Shown here: piece by piece, positions 35,867-48,044 of the stretch
How the letters are laid out: each line of letters begins with the position of its first letter
Numbering within the stretch: position 1 is the stretch's first letter
From: Acorus gramineus
Lineage: Eukaryota; Streptophyta; Magnoliopsida; Acorales; Acoraceae
Assembly (NCBI GenBank): GCA_030737835.1
Contig: CM060857.1
Coordinates: 12,411,496 to 12,475,495 of the forward strand
Length of the DNA stretch: 64,000 bases
Direction: 5' to 3'
The notes under the pieces: model-generated
What the model was told of the DNA's origin: nothing
Seen by the model: the letters and a program-made list of their open reading frames with translations, nothing else
Databases searched by the model: none
Program-made: the position numbers and the translations under genes

Positions 35867-36639
35867 TATCTCATCAAACTTTTCCATAAGCTCTATTTTC
35901 ATTGACAAGAATATGATACCAAGTCTATCCAATCAAAGGCATATGCAGTCCCATTACATTAAATTTAACGGTCTTATCAACAAAAAATATAATGGCAATA
36001 TTTTCAGAGAAAGATAGGATGTAATATGATTCAATCTCAAGCTCCTTTCCCAATAGCAATTTGATCCAGCCACATTTATAAAAGGTTACCCTCCTAAGCC
36101 AAGTACACAATATTATCACAGTCACATTTGATGTGTTGAAAGTAACCATGAACTTGTGATTATTTTGTTCCCTTCTGTGTCAGCAAAAGATATACTCAAC
36201 TCAGGACACACATTTCGGCTTCTTACACAAACCTAGCTTTTGCAGACAAGTAAATTCAATTTAGTTCAGGATGTGCTTTCTTCCACAGTTCCGCTATAGA
36301 ATAAATCAGATGGATGGATTCAGCATCAAATCAAATTCAGATTCTCCTTCAATGACACCCACAAAAAAAATAGATTTGGTTTACAATATACTTAATTTTT
36401 GAAAACAACAAAAGGGGCTCATTTTCCCCTCCCACTACACTGTCAAAATGAATTCATTAACCCACAGAAAACTTTGACCCATCCCCACTTTCTGGACAGG
36501 AATCACAGAACTATGGGCATTGGCTGTACAACAAAAACTTGCACATCTCCAATCTATACAAGAGAACCTCCACATCCTCCAAATTTCTCATTAGACATGT
36601 AGCTTCTTTTTTTTTTCCCAGAGCAAAAGATCAGTCATG

Positions 36640-37113
36640 GATCCACTGCCTTATCTCCCCCATCAATAAATTCACGTATCTATATAATCAACAATTCCAA
36701 ACAATTTTTTTATTAGGTGCCATAAATTGAGAGCCGCAGCTTACCCAACAGAATTACAGAATTTATACACCCCTCCTCTTCTACATCGAATTCTTTTACA
36801 TGCAAAGTTGGACCAACTATCCCTAAAAAAACCAACTTTATGAATCACAAGCTTCAAAATTCCACCACTTCATCTCCCCATCAATAAATTCAAGCATCTC
36901 CACAACCAACAATTCCAAACTAAATTTTCTGGCAGGCGCCATAGATTGAGAGCACAACATATCTAACCAAATTACAAATCGGCACTTCCCCTAATCCCCC
37001 TTCAAAATCATATTTTTGTCATTAAAACTCTCACATTTCTCGTATTATATCAAAATTTCACATCCTTAACAGTCCAAGATGGACCAAATATCCCTAAAAC
37101 ATCCAACTTTCTG
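36640..37113 (-). repeat. Two ~235-bp tandem units at the outer end of arm B
   Basis: Units at about 37113-36875 and 36875-36640 (minus) share ATTTTGAAG...TGATTCA, AAAGTTGG, TTTTAGGGATA, TTGGTCCA, CTCTCAAT, TATGGC and TTTATTGATGGGG. Arm A keeps only part of one unit (26915-27010). Confidence 0.55.
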
Positions 37114-37254
37114 AATCACTACCTTCAAAATTCGATTCAATAACAATGAAAACCTTGTGGGTCATCTCTCTCTGCAGTCGCTCAAATCGATTTCAACTAA
37201 AAAAACAATGCAATAATAGAGAAATCATGAAACCTAACAACACAAGCAACACTA

Positions 37255-37510
37255 GACCAAATGAAGAAAAAAAAACCCCTAAATTTTCAAAGCGGGGTTA
37301 CCGTTGGGAGGTCGATCGTGGTTCCGATCGAAAAATTGCGAGATCCCCTTCCTCTTCAGCAAACGATCCCCCAAAAATCGGAGCTTTATTCATCTGAAGA
37401 GATCAGACGATGCAAAAATCGTTCTAAAAAACTATTCCACCTAGCGCCTCACCGTCACGGCTCGATGGCGGCTATGTTTGATTGGTCTTTACAGTTAGGG
37501 TTTTATTAAA
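37255..37510 (-). other. Exon-like 5' end on minus, gene unknown
   Basis: On minus the sequence runs from AAAACCCTAACTGTAAAGACC (a common plant leader pattern) to an ATG at about 37396, an open stretch beginning MNKAPIFGGSFAEEEGDL, and a donor-like CAACG/GTAACC near 37300. It could be the first exon of a gene or a left-over of one broken by the duplication. I found no convincing second exon in frame. Confidence 0.3.
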
Positions 37511-37575
37511 ACCCGAAAGGGATGAACTCCGAAGCTGCCTATGCTTTTGATTAATTAATATATATAAATATAAGA

Positions 37576-38586
37576 GTGCCTCTAATTACACCTCTCGTTT
37601 TTAGGTGCACACTCTTATTAATCGGGTTGTGTTAAAAATATTCATTTGTATTCGGATCTTATGTATACCCCTTCTGTAAAGCATTCGACACTACGTCCAT
37701 CGAGTAATTGTGAAAAAGCGGATATTTCTTTTGTCGAAGTGGACACATAACTTATCTCATAGCCCTTTTGAACCTGATCGACACTACGATTTGTCGTGAG
37801 TTTGTATCAACGTCGACATCCCTTGTGTCGAATGGGTCACAGAACTCACCCTGTAGCCACTATAAATTTCGTCGACACTGTGTTTGTCGTTGAATGTTAT
37901 TACTGTCAATGGTGGTGTTGTCGAAGAACCAATCAGTAAACTTGATGGTCATTTTCTGGGTGTGTTGACGGGTTAGATATATATGGCGACAGTATAAGTG
38001 TCGGTACTAATAAACTAATATTATTCTTCATTTTTTCCAATGATTCAAACATTGAAACAGTCGAACATATATTCAAAGAGCTGAATATTGAAATTTTATA
38101 AAGTCACTTTCAAGCATTAACCCAAACATTCAAACATTAAATATTAACCCAAACATACAATACTATTAAAACATTCAAACATTGAAATAGCTTATAAACC
38201 CAATCGGCGTGAATGTCGATGAAGAAAGAGACGGACGGTGTGAGGGGACGAGCAACACCAAGTAACAAACGAAGAGAGACGGGTGGCGTGGATGTCGGTG
38301 AAGGATGGCGGTGAATGTGGATGACGATGGCGCATGAGTAGACGGGCGACACCGAGCGAGGGTCACCGAGAGAGCTGTCGGCCAAGAGGGGGATGGATTG
38401 AGAGGAAGGGAGAGAGAAGGAGCTAGGGATTTTTTTTTAGGTTTCAAAGGGATTGGTTGGAGGGGGGTGTATTGAAAACCATATGTTCTTTTAAGTAGTG
38501 GGGTGTTTAAAGAATGTTTGTGATTTGGGTTGGGTGTGAAAAGAATGGGGTGTGCACTAGAAAACGAGGGGTGCAATTAGAGGCAC
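37576..38586. mobile_element. TIR DNA transposon with ~40-bp inverted ends
   Basis: Left end GTGCCTCTAATTACACC, continuing TCTCGTTTTTAGGTGCACAC. Right end on minus GTGCCTCTAATTGCACC, continuing CCTCGTTTTCTAGTGCACAC. The ends match over about 37 bases. Target duplication is uncertain because flanks are TATATA-rich. The interior has CGACACTACG/TTGTCG words (37690-37900) and a minus frame (38576-38175) rich in Pro/Ser/His with no known domain. Possibly a MULE-type non-autonomous element. Confidence 0.7.
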
Positions 38587-39016
38587 CTATATATATGGAT
38601 TCATGAATCTGATTTTGTGGTTCCATCAATTCAACGGTCCTCATTAGTGGATTTTGAGTGTTTATTTTGATATTGCCACTTACGTGGTTGCGCGTTTGAG
38701 TTATCTCATTTAATCAGATATATACTGTTCTAATAAAAAAATGTAAAATAAATAAATAAATATATTTTTAATAATTATAAAAAATATTTAATTACCTCCC
38801 TAGATATTTATGGAAGTCTCCCCACCCCCACCCCCAAAAAAAAGTCTCTAGGTTAGATGGCCCACTGGTGGACTGTGAGCTTGGGTGCTACCTAGCAGGC
38901 CAACTCGATCCATGCTCGCTGGTCAGAAAAGCCAACAAGACTAGGCTCAATTGACCAACTTGGATTGTGCCCGCTGGCTAGAAAAATCCATAGACCTAGT
39001 CTCGGGTCGGACTTGA

Positions 39017-39018
<2 letters not shown>

Positions 39019-39050
<32 letters not shown>
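39019..39050 (+). repeat. GA dinucleotide microsatellite
   Basis: About 16 GA units; a 15-base G run follows at 39133-39147, then GGT/GTG triplet-rich sequence. The Ser/Leu/Pro-rich frames on minus here are products of these tracts. Confidence 0.8.
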
Positions 39051-39051
<1 letters not shown>

Positions 39052-39289
39052 CCATTGAACGATGAACAGAGGAGGATGTGGACGCCAATGCGCTGCGGCT
39101 AAAGAGAGGGCATGGGGAGGGGGAAGAGAGTTGGGGGGGGGGGGGGGTTGTGGTGATGGTGGTAGTGGTGGTATGCGACGACGATGACAATGGTGGTGGT
39201 GCATAGGGAGGGCATGGTTGGAGGTGGGCACAACACAAGAGAGGCAGACGGTAAAGAGAATGGTATACCATCAGATCTAATCAAACCTC

Positions 39290-39600
39290 AGATCAAAAAC
39301 ACAATAAAAGAAGAGAAGTAGATATAGATCGAGAGAGAGACCTTTCAATGTAACCGTTCTTCCTTATGGTCCCCGCGGCGAGGTGGTTCAGCGAAGGTGG
39401 CGTGACTCCGAAGTGTACTCTCCGAAGTCCGATCGGTGTTCCTGCGTGACTTCGCCCAACGAGCCGCTGAATCGGCGATTGCGAGCGTACTCCCCCAAAT
39501 CGCCACAGGTTGTCTGGAGAGGGAGAACCCCCAAAATGTTTTCTTTTGTTCAGGGAGAGAGAAACCCTAAAACCCAGGTGTGTTTTGGGTATGTTCATTC
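39290..39600 (-). other. Exon-like GC-rich island on minus, gene unknown
   Basis: On minus, TTTTAGGGTTTCTCTCTCC (plant leader style) is followed by a GC-rich open frame ending LNHLAAGTIRKNGYIE and a possible donor at GTCTCTC. Base composition is that of a host exon. The family was not recognised and no second exon was found; it may be a remnant of a displaced gene. Confidence 0.3.
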
Positions 39601-40888
39601 AAGCATCATATGCTTGTTTGGGGACACAGGAGAATATGATGATTTTTGTTTGGTTTCTTGGTCTTTTGCTTTTATAATTACAATAGATTTGGACAAATAA
39701 TTGACTACTCTGAGTATAAATTTGAGACTTTTTAATTTTTATCTTTGTTTTATGACATAATTTTTGAAACTTATCAAAGCTAAACAAATGCTTCTTCTTC
39801 TTTTTTTTTTTTTTTTTTTTTTCAGAATTAAGCTTATTTTTCCCTTGTTCACCTTTATTATTCGCGAAACAAGCATGGGTTAAGAGTTTATTTGATTTGG
39901 ACTTTAGGTTTGAATTTTTATAAATTTGGGTTAGATATTGTTTATATTTGCTCCTAATATATATATATATATATATATAAAAGGATTATTAGGCTAAAAT
40001 ATAAATTTTTTTTATTAAAGCATATTACAATTCGAGGTATCGTAATGTAATTAATGCTCTTGAATTTTATCTGTATAAAAAAAAATTAATCTTGTCATAT
40101 GAATAATCATTTTATTTTTTAGTGGAATTCAATATAACATGTGCATTTTTTTTAAAATAATAATTTTATCCCTAACTAAATGTATGGTATATAAAAAAAT
40201 GATATTTAATTCACTTAGACGGTGGAGATACGGTGTTTTGGGGTTGGACGGTGCATTGAATGTACGACTGTGATGATGATCACTTGTTTGAAATAGTGGT
40301 GTGCCTTGGTTAAGTGTTTGGTTTGGGCTTTGGATTTGGCATTTTATATATTTGTGCTAGATATTGTTTGTGCTTCCTCCTAATATATACACATTATATA
40401 TATAAGCGATAACTAAAAATCTAATTGACATTGAACTCAATAAAGACAAGAACAAGCGAATTGTATATAATGTCAAAATGAATATACTCAAATTTGATAT
40501 CAACGAACCTCAATCAATTACATAATGTCCTCTGGAAAAGAGTTCATCAAGCACATGCATCATCCAAATTCAAATGTCTTTCAGAATATTTAATTATGAT
40601 AAACACAATTAATATAATAAATCATCTAATTCGATGATGGACTAGTGTAAAAAATAAAGTATATATCTAGATTGAATATACTAATTTTTATCTATTTTTT
40701 CTATTTATACATATCTGAATAAATAGAAAAATATATATGAAAAGGGACCTCGCTCTTTGTCCAGTATAATAAATAATATTTTAATTTTATTATATATGTT
40801 TTGAACCAAATTATAGAAAGTATTTATACTCAAAAGATCTCAGTCTGATAATGATACATTGTAGATCATATTTTTATTTTGTAACAAA
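39601..40888. other. Gene-free AT-rich DNA
   Basis: Contains an AT microsatellite at about 39955-39980, a T run at 39802-39823 and unremarkable AT-rich DNA. No gene seen. Confidence 0.4.
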
Positions 40889-40889
40889 T

Positions 40890-41101
40890 TAAATTTTTTG
40901 AAAATCCCTAAAACTTTTGTAACGAAATTTATTTCGCAGCAAAAAGTCAAGCATTTCGCAGCTAAAAGTCAGGTCTTTCTTTCGCAGAGAAAGGTTACAC
41001 TATTAGCTACGAAACAATTTTTCGCAGGTAAAAGTCTCCTTTAGCTACGAAATTACATTTCGTAGCTAACAGTTCGTAGCTAATAATCACATTGGTTGTA
41101 G
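40890..41101. mobile_element. One end of a CACTA (En/Spm-like) transposon
   Basis: The segment ends GGTTGTAGTG at 41101, so on minus it begins CACTACAACC, the CACTA terminal signature. Inside are repeated subterminal motifs of TTTCGCAGCTAAAAG and TTAGCTACGAAA in both orientations, the usual CACTA transposase-binding arrangement. No matching left terminus was found within the window, so it is a fragment or has lost its partner end. Confidence 0.68.
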
Positions 41102-41130
41102 TGGTAGAAATGAGTGGGGTGGGGTTAGAA

Positions 41131-41154
41131 GTGTGTGTGTGTGTGTGTGTGTGT
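41131..41154 (+). repeat. GT microsatellite
   Basis: About 12 GT units next to the CACTA end. Confidence 0.8.
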
Positions 41155-41159
41155 GGGTC

Positions 41160-43800
41160 GGATTAGATATTACAAAAAATGGATGGACAACAATGGCGTG
41201 GAATCAGGGTAAGACTACTTGTGCTTTGCATAATGTAAATTAGTAATTATAAAATGTTTGAAAAACACTGTGACTACTCTTCTATCAGGTATCTCATAAT
41301 AGAAAGTAAAAATCATAAACTAATTAATAAACAATCAATATAAGGGTTTCAGGTCAATCCATGTCCATGGGAGCAGGTTGAGGCATATCTGGACCCGACT
41401 TGAATTTTAAAACAAATCAATTGGATCTGAGTCCATGTTCTAGAATTTTTATACTTCTTATCAGGCTATCACGAACTGATTCATCTTATTCATTTTGATT
41501 AAAATTTATTTTAAATGAAATTTCCAAAAATGAATTATTATCCTTTTTTTTTACTTGAAGCTTACTTTTTTATATTTTTTGGGTAGTTATTAATATCCAG
41601 ACCTAAAAGCTAAGAGAAAAAAAAAACCAATTTGGAATCAATTATTTATAAAACTAATTTTCCAGAAGTAGAGTCCAATAATTAGACCTAACCACCACTT
41701 TTGGTATCAACATCGCTTTCATACCATTTTGCGCTCAACGCGTAAGACAATAAATCCAAGATCAAACAAGAATAAGACAATATACAAGAAACACAAGTTA
41801 TTTATAATAATAAAGGTAATTTATAGTCTAATAAGTACAAGTTACTCACAAAATTTCCACGGAGTTTCTTTAATTATCTGCTCCTTTGGGATCTATTTAC
41901 ATGGGGACATTTATATAAGATTATCTCAAGAAAATCAAACAACCTTTTTGACAAAATATTACCAATAATCTTTATCAACAACAATTTATAAGACCTTAAT
42001 TATAAGAGATCAACTTTATTTAAATATGAAATCTTAACTAATCTAAAATCACCATAACATCACTTCATTTGCCATCCAATGTAAAGCATATCATATCCAA
42101 GACACAATTCCAATGAATTTGATACCATCACACAATCACACTAATAAATTGAACTTGTAAACAAACACCAACACCATCAATATGAAAGAGAGACTATACC
42201 TAATTCAAATCCTAATAAATTTATGATTCAATTCTTAAGATAAAATCTACTGTTATGAATAGTTAGTTAAAATGAATAACTAATTTATTTAAATTAGATA
42301 TTGATAAGGATGTAACCACGTATATGCTGTAAATTGAAAGCGTGTGGGGGGCATGTTGATCAATTGATTGTGAAATGAATCAATAAGGACTCGCAACAAC
42401 TTTATCCAATCAGAGAGCGATGCACAAATAATTTTATTTTATAATCATGCATGACAACCATTCAAATTTTCTTTTCCTAGCTAGAAATTAAAGGCACCCG
42501 CGTGAAACTTGTGAATTAATTTTCATTGATTGCTTAAGAACCGACAATTTTGATTTTGACAATTTTGTGATTCCCATGCTCATGTCTATTTGTCTTTGCA
42601 TGTAAGTTATTCTATACAAGTCAAATTTATCTGTTGAGGAAACGGATTTGATCATAGTTTACTTTTATTACTACAGATAAGGTTGTATATAATGAAATCA
42701 ATTTAGAAACTACTTCCTTTCTTCATTTGTCACCCTAAATATATAAAATAACAATTTTTAAAGATACATGAAATGAATGATATTGATCATGCCACATCAT
42801 CATTTTTTTTTATATTGATATAAAAGTGAAACAAATAATATATATCTATATTTATGCATGTGTATATATATAAATTGGATATTATCATTTCCATATATAT
42901 CCAACCAATCTACATCTTGTCAAAATATCCTTAAAAATTGTTTAAATTGTGCACTTTTTTAATCCATTTGAGGGTATTGATGATTTTGGAGTTTTAAATG
43001 GGAAATTTTGATATATATGTAAAGAAAAACTTTTTTTTAGTTATAACATATTCTTTCATTTGTAACTTTATAACAAATTTTACTAATAATCTATTTAATA
43101 ATTTTAATATTTTCTTTATATAATTTACATAAATAAGATTAGATGTTTTATGCATAAAAATGGTTCTTTAAACAAAGAGGGTGTTGGTTCATGGAAACTG
43201 TTTCAAATTTTTTTTATTTACACACACATCTTGCATCTTGCGTAGATAAAAACTATTTTAACTAATCAAAATTGATGGTAGAGGATTGCATACACTACAT
43301 ATTGTGGATTATTATATTGAGTTGACCCACATGTGAATTTTAACACTTACCAAATCCATGGATATTCCATTCCAGTTGTATAACAAGGAAAACATCGGTA
43401 TAGATATTCATTTTTTTTAGTCACTTTTGGTGTACATTTTTTTTTAGAAGTCTGAATATATTTGAATGAATTGAATACATGCATGCATATACTTTTATAC
43501 ACCTTTTTTTCCTAATCGGGTATATATTTTGATTGCCCAACTTAATTATATATTATATATATTTCATTAGATGGATTTCATACCTCGACTAGGATTATAT
43601 ACGAACATTGATTGATGCATGCATAATAAATTCTAAAGCTTCACATGAAACACTCATAAAAAATTAACTTTTACTCTCTTACTTTGAAACAGATACGCTT
43701 CACCCAGAAGATGTCAGATTGAAAATTCCGTTTTAATTTATATCCAGTGGTCCATATAAAAGATAAGCACGGCTAGCTAGGGCATGATACATAGATATGC
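41160..43800. other. Gene-free AT-rich DNA downstream of the P450 gene
   Basis: AT-rich, with many short homopolymers and no coding frame resembling a known protein. I see no transposon termini. Confidence 0.45.
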
Positions 43801-43806
43801 TTTATT
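43801..43806 (-). terminator. Polyadenylation signal of the P450 gene
   Basis: AATAAA on minus, 46-51 bases after the stop codon of the P450 gene, at the expected distance. Confidence 0.6.
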
Positions 43807-43851
43807 TCTTCCATACAAGTACATATATCAACAAATTAAATCACATCTACC

Positions 43852-46800
43852 CTACAATGTCTCTAGAATGAGTGGCATCCCACGAGAAGGTCTCATAGTG
43901 AGCATGACAACAGGAGAGTGTTCATAGCTTGGAGAGAGGGACAAGGAGAACCTTTTGAGTATGAGGGACACCACAACCTTGTACTCCAACACTGAGAGGT
44001 TCTTTCCCACACAAACCCTACCCCCGTATCCAAACGGAACGTACCCCATCCGGTGCGTGCAACCCCCATAGGGGCTGTCCTTGAACCTCTCCGGCCTGAA
44101 CTCGTCCACATCGTCCCCCCAAAGGGATCGATCGTGGTGCATCCCGACCGCGTCGATCCATATGTTCGTCCCATGGGGGATGATAGTCTTGTCTCCAACC
44201 CTTATGTCCTCCCTTGCCTGTCTTAACAGGTTTGGAGCTGATGGGTATAGCCTTAGGACCTCATCCATCACCCATGTCATCTATGAATAAGATAAAGAAA
44301 AATTAAAAATTTGGTTCATGATGAACTTAGGATGAAAATTATCCAATTTAAAAATAGTATTTGATTTGAAACATCTTTTATTTAAGATTAGTCTATGTTA
44401 TGCTATGATAACAGCAAAATGCAGGACAGTGATTCATACCATAACTATGAGAGGTTATTATTATTGTTGTTATTTTGGTTGAGAGGCTCACAAGGTGCAG
44501 ATAAAGGACATGGACCCAAGACCTATAACACAATTTTTTATTTTTCCACATTCCATATAAATGTAAGCAATGACTGATCTTAGGACCTCCCTTGATTAAG
44601 AGAGGGGTGTCTTCACCACTTTGTCAAACGATGGTTTAAAATGTAACAGAAAATTACCGTAAAGAAACAAATGATAACGTAATAAAAAATTTCATGTGCA
44701 TGACATACACAAACAAATTAACTTATGATCGGTATATCACCCAATTTATGTGTCTTGACAATATTTATTTATGTGTCATGCACAGACCAACTTGCATCGC
44801 ACGAGTTACATAATTACAATGGGTGTGAATTAAAATATTAACGTTATTTAACTATATATATATATTTTAATTACATGTTTGAATGCCAACATAAAAAATC
44901 CGTCTTATTATATACCTTAAACCAGGGGCTATATGCATGTATATAGGTGGCCACCGGGACCCTGTCTCTTCATCACTATCCCAAAAGTTATGCTAATTAT
45001 TCAGAAAAAAACAATATGAATGGATTTTTGTTTAGTTTTCTCTTTTCAAAAATGATGTATGACTTTTAATATAGAAAAAATTAAAATTCAAAAAAATGAT
45101 ATATTCTATAACCAATGATTATCTGAAGGATAAAAATGTGACTTTAGACAAATGAAAAACGATCCTGCTACAATTCAAATTATTGTGGGCCATTGAAAAG
45201 TGCGGTGAATTGGTCTCATTCTGAAACTCCATATATTAAAAAAAAATTCAATAACCATTTTTTTCCATCTTTTTTGTAGTCGAGAACACAGACCATATGT
45301 ATTTTTATTTTTTAAAAAAAAATAAACATTATCAAACAGTATATATATTTTGATAAAATGTGTATAACATTCCATTTTGAATTAAATAAATCTATTTTTT
45401 AATAAACATAAAAAATAGTGTAAAAATGCATATAAGACTGTAATTTGAACAGTAAAAAAAAGATTGAGTGTAAGATTACCTTGGTGAGTTTTCTCACCGC
45501 GACCGAGTCGATATCCCCCCCTCCGGTGGCCTCCGCGACCTCCTCCCTCAGCTGGCGCTGCCACTCGGGGTGCAACGCGAGGAGGAACATCGTCCAAGTG
45601 ATGGCCAACGCGGTCGTCTCGTGTCCCGCGAAGAAGAACGTCTTGCACTCGTCCACCAGCTCCCGCGCCGTCAGTCCCTTCCCGCTCCGCATCAACAGCC
45701 CCAACAAATCGATCCGGTCTTCTCCTTCTCCCTCTCCTCCATTCGATTTTCTCCGCCGCGACTCAATCACGGAGAGGAGGAGGCGGTCGATCTCCTCCCC
45801 GAGCCTCCGACACTCCGCGGTCCGCCTCGCCTGCACGTACTCCCCGAAGGGGACCCCCGCGAGGCGGTTCGGGGAGAAGAGCGCGACTTGCAACGCCTTG
45901 AACTTGTCGAACGCGGCCTTGCCTGCACTGTCGTCAACACCGAAGCTCGCCATCGCGATGATGTCCGCGGCGTTGCGCACGATGTAGGGCTCAACGTCGG
46001 TCTCGTGGGTGCCGGTGGCGGAGGCCCGCGCGGTCCACTCGGCTAGCATGGTGGTGGTGATCTCCACCATGCTACTTATCATGGCCTATGTACATGAAAT
46101 GACAGGAAAATTTATGGTGTGTGATAGTTTTGATGGCATAAAATATAAATGTATAATTCTACGGTTTGGTTGGTCCTATGTGGGTCAAATGGATTAGGTT
46201 GAAGGCTAGTTGGACAATTTGATTGTTCAATGTATTCGTAACTGTCATATCTTATCACATCAAGATAGATATATCAATACTTATAGTGATTGAGATATTT
46301 TATCATTAAATTTTTTCTTTAAATGATAATTACACATAATGACTTTTAATATATATATTATTTTGAAATGTTAAAATTAGATGATCCTTAAACACGTTGG
46401 ACAATCAAATTGTATAACTAGTATTGGACCTAATATGATCCCAACATCTCTAACATTAGTAGTGGTCGTGCTATTGGATGGAAAGGACTTTTTAGCTTAG
46501 TTGATGCGTTTGTACTGAAAGAAATAATAATAGGGTTAGAAAGGCTTACATTCAAGTTGGTCATGGAAAATAGAGGGGTGATGGTGTGGCGGTTGCCGAC
46601 CCATCGATCGCCCTCCACCATGACCAACCCATCGCCGAACATCGGCTGCCTGTCACGCCTGAACACGGTCGGCTTTCCCCAGTTCTTCGTCACGACGACT
46701 GAGGATATCGCTTTTAGGTACTCGGGATCAGCAATATATAGAAATGGTTCAGTCCCTAGCCAATATATGAACACTTTCCCTACAAATATTAAGTTATTGC

Positions 46801-47315
46801 ATGTTGTGTGAAATACGATAACAATATATGAAGATAATTAAACGATATAAAAATACATGCAAAAACTTTTAAACTTCAATGTTGAGTTTTAAATAAAACA
46901 AGAATGTGATAAATCATCAATGCGAAACGGATGCATGAATCTTAAAAGTTCTAAACTAACTCATAGTTTGATAAACAAAAAAATTATTATGTAGGTAAAG
47001 TTCAGGGTACTTAGTGTCACGTTGCTTTATTGACACTAACTTACCATATAATTTCCTCCATTGAGCGAAATGAGGAAAGACCATGGAGTGTATATCATGT
47101 GAAACCTCCAAAGGATCCTCAGAAGGATCTCTCTTTATATTCTCCTTCTTGGCCATGTCAAGGATGTTCCCAAGGGGAAAGCGCGGTGGCGGCCCGGTGA
47201 ATCCGTTCCTCCGCAACCTCCGAAGGACTAAAGTCGGCGAAACCACGAAAACAAATGCCACGTAGGATGCAAGGAGGAGGAGGAGGAGGAGGAGGAGGAG
47301 AGAAGCAATTGCCAT
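43852..47315 (-). CDS. Cytochrome P450, CYP72 clan (cytokinin-hydroxylase-like / CYP709-like)
   Basis: Exons 47315-47045, 46779-46550, 46085-45480 and 44280-43852 on minus; all junctions GT-AG and in frame; 511 residues, full length for a plant P450. A membrane anchor (poly-Leu, residues 5-27) is followed by the proline hinge GFTGPPPRFPLGN. Heme-monooxygenase motifs are complete: I-helix AGHETT (320-325), ExxR in DEVLR (E376, R379), PERF (432-435) and heme-binding FGYGGRVCVG (452-461, Cys459). HDIHSMVFPHFAQWRKLYG, WLGTEP and DECKTFFFAGHETTA are typical of the CYP72 clan, whose members hydroxylate hormones (cytokinins, brassinosteroids, gibberellins) and other terpenoids. The substrate cannot be read from sequence. 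ER-anchored, needs NADPH-P450 reductase. Exon 3 is markedly GC-rich. A TATA box lies 83-90 bases upstream. Confidence 0.95.
44281..45479 (-). other. Intron 3 of the P450 gene
   Basis: A 1.2-kb AT-rich intron between donor GTAATC and acceptor TTCATAG. It is larger than the other two and holds no recognised element. Confidence 0.6.
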
Positions 47316-47397
47316 GTTGAAAAACTATATCAATTTAATGTGTAGATATGCTTGACAGATGAGCTTATTTTTTTGCTTGGTTAACAGAAGATCTTCA

Positions 47398-47405
47398 TAT
47401 TTATA
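47398..47405 (-). promoter_or_regulatory. TATA box of the P450 gene
   Basis: TATAAATA on minus, 83-90 bases before the start codon, implying a 5' leader of about 50-60 bases. Confidence 0.6.
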
Positions 47406-47549
47406 GGGAAAATGGTACACTCGGTCACCGTATGTAGGCCCAATTGTCGTTTGGATACCAAACAAATAACGCCAACCAGGCCCAGTTGTCGTTTAGATAT
47501 CTGAACAGAATCCAAGTTTTTTTTTTTTTTTTTTGTTCTGTTTTGTTAA

Positions 47550-47769
47550 GGATTCGTTTGGGTCAGTGTTTCCGTAGCGTTCGCTTTCGCAGACACTAGC
47601 CGACGCAAACTCCCGACCAAACAAAAAATACGGCGTTTGCATTTTACACATACGTTCAAGATCAATGCCTTTTTTTCATCGAAATCACTTACAGATAAAT
47701 ACAACGTTTTTGCGTCACGGGATAGTTTTGGCCGTCGCAATAGTGCAGAGCGCATATCCAAACGGACCC
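47550..47769. mobile_element. 220-bp MITE, TAA target duplication, upstream of the P450 gene
   Basis: TAA flanks at 47547-47549 and 47770-47772. Ends: GGATTCGTTTGGGT (left) and GGGTCCGTTTGGAT (right, on minus). It lies about 230 bases upstream of the P450 start codon, in the promoter region, and could alter its expression. Confidence 0.62.
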
Positions 47770-48044
47770 TAACTCTTTTAGATTGGTTAGACTTCCATTT
47801 CCCCCTTGTCAAGTAAAAAAATCACATGGTATTCGTTTTTCCCTATTGGAAATAGGAATTAATATTCCAACTCAATTAAAAGGTGTGACAATTATTTCTA
47901 AAGTGAAATTTTTGTTAAAAAAATAAATGTGGGAAAAATTAGAGTACTGATTAAAAATTGATAGGATAGTTTGTCATCGTGTAAGCACTATGATTAAAAT
48001 AGTGTCTCTAATTTTGTTCTTATAATTGGAACAACGAACATGAC

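Larger units (their letters stand above)
32790..36725 (-). repeat. Arm B of the inverted duplication
   Basis: Reverse-oriented counterpart of 26915-30260. It carries gene B and has private segments at about 33970-34890 (AT-rich, unclassified), 35300-35690 (exon-like C/T-rich sequence) and 35699-36150 (retroposon and unknown DNA), plus a 25-base G run at 35084-35108. Confidence 0.85.

Noticed and set aside
38175-39284. Several Pro/Ser/Leu-rich minus-strand frames
   Set aside because: They arise from GA, G and GGT tracts and the TIR element interior. No domain, start context or splice pattern supports a gene.
45445-46046. Two long plus-strand frames (up to 180 residues) across P450 exon 3
   Set aside because: Antisense shadows of a GC-rich exon whose minus strand contains the full P450 I-helix and neighbouring motifs.
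47546-47812. An 88-residue minus-strand frame upstream of the P450 gene
   Set aside because: It spans a 220-bp MITE with TAA duplications and has no protein similarity that I can see.
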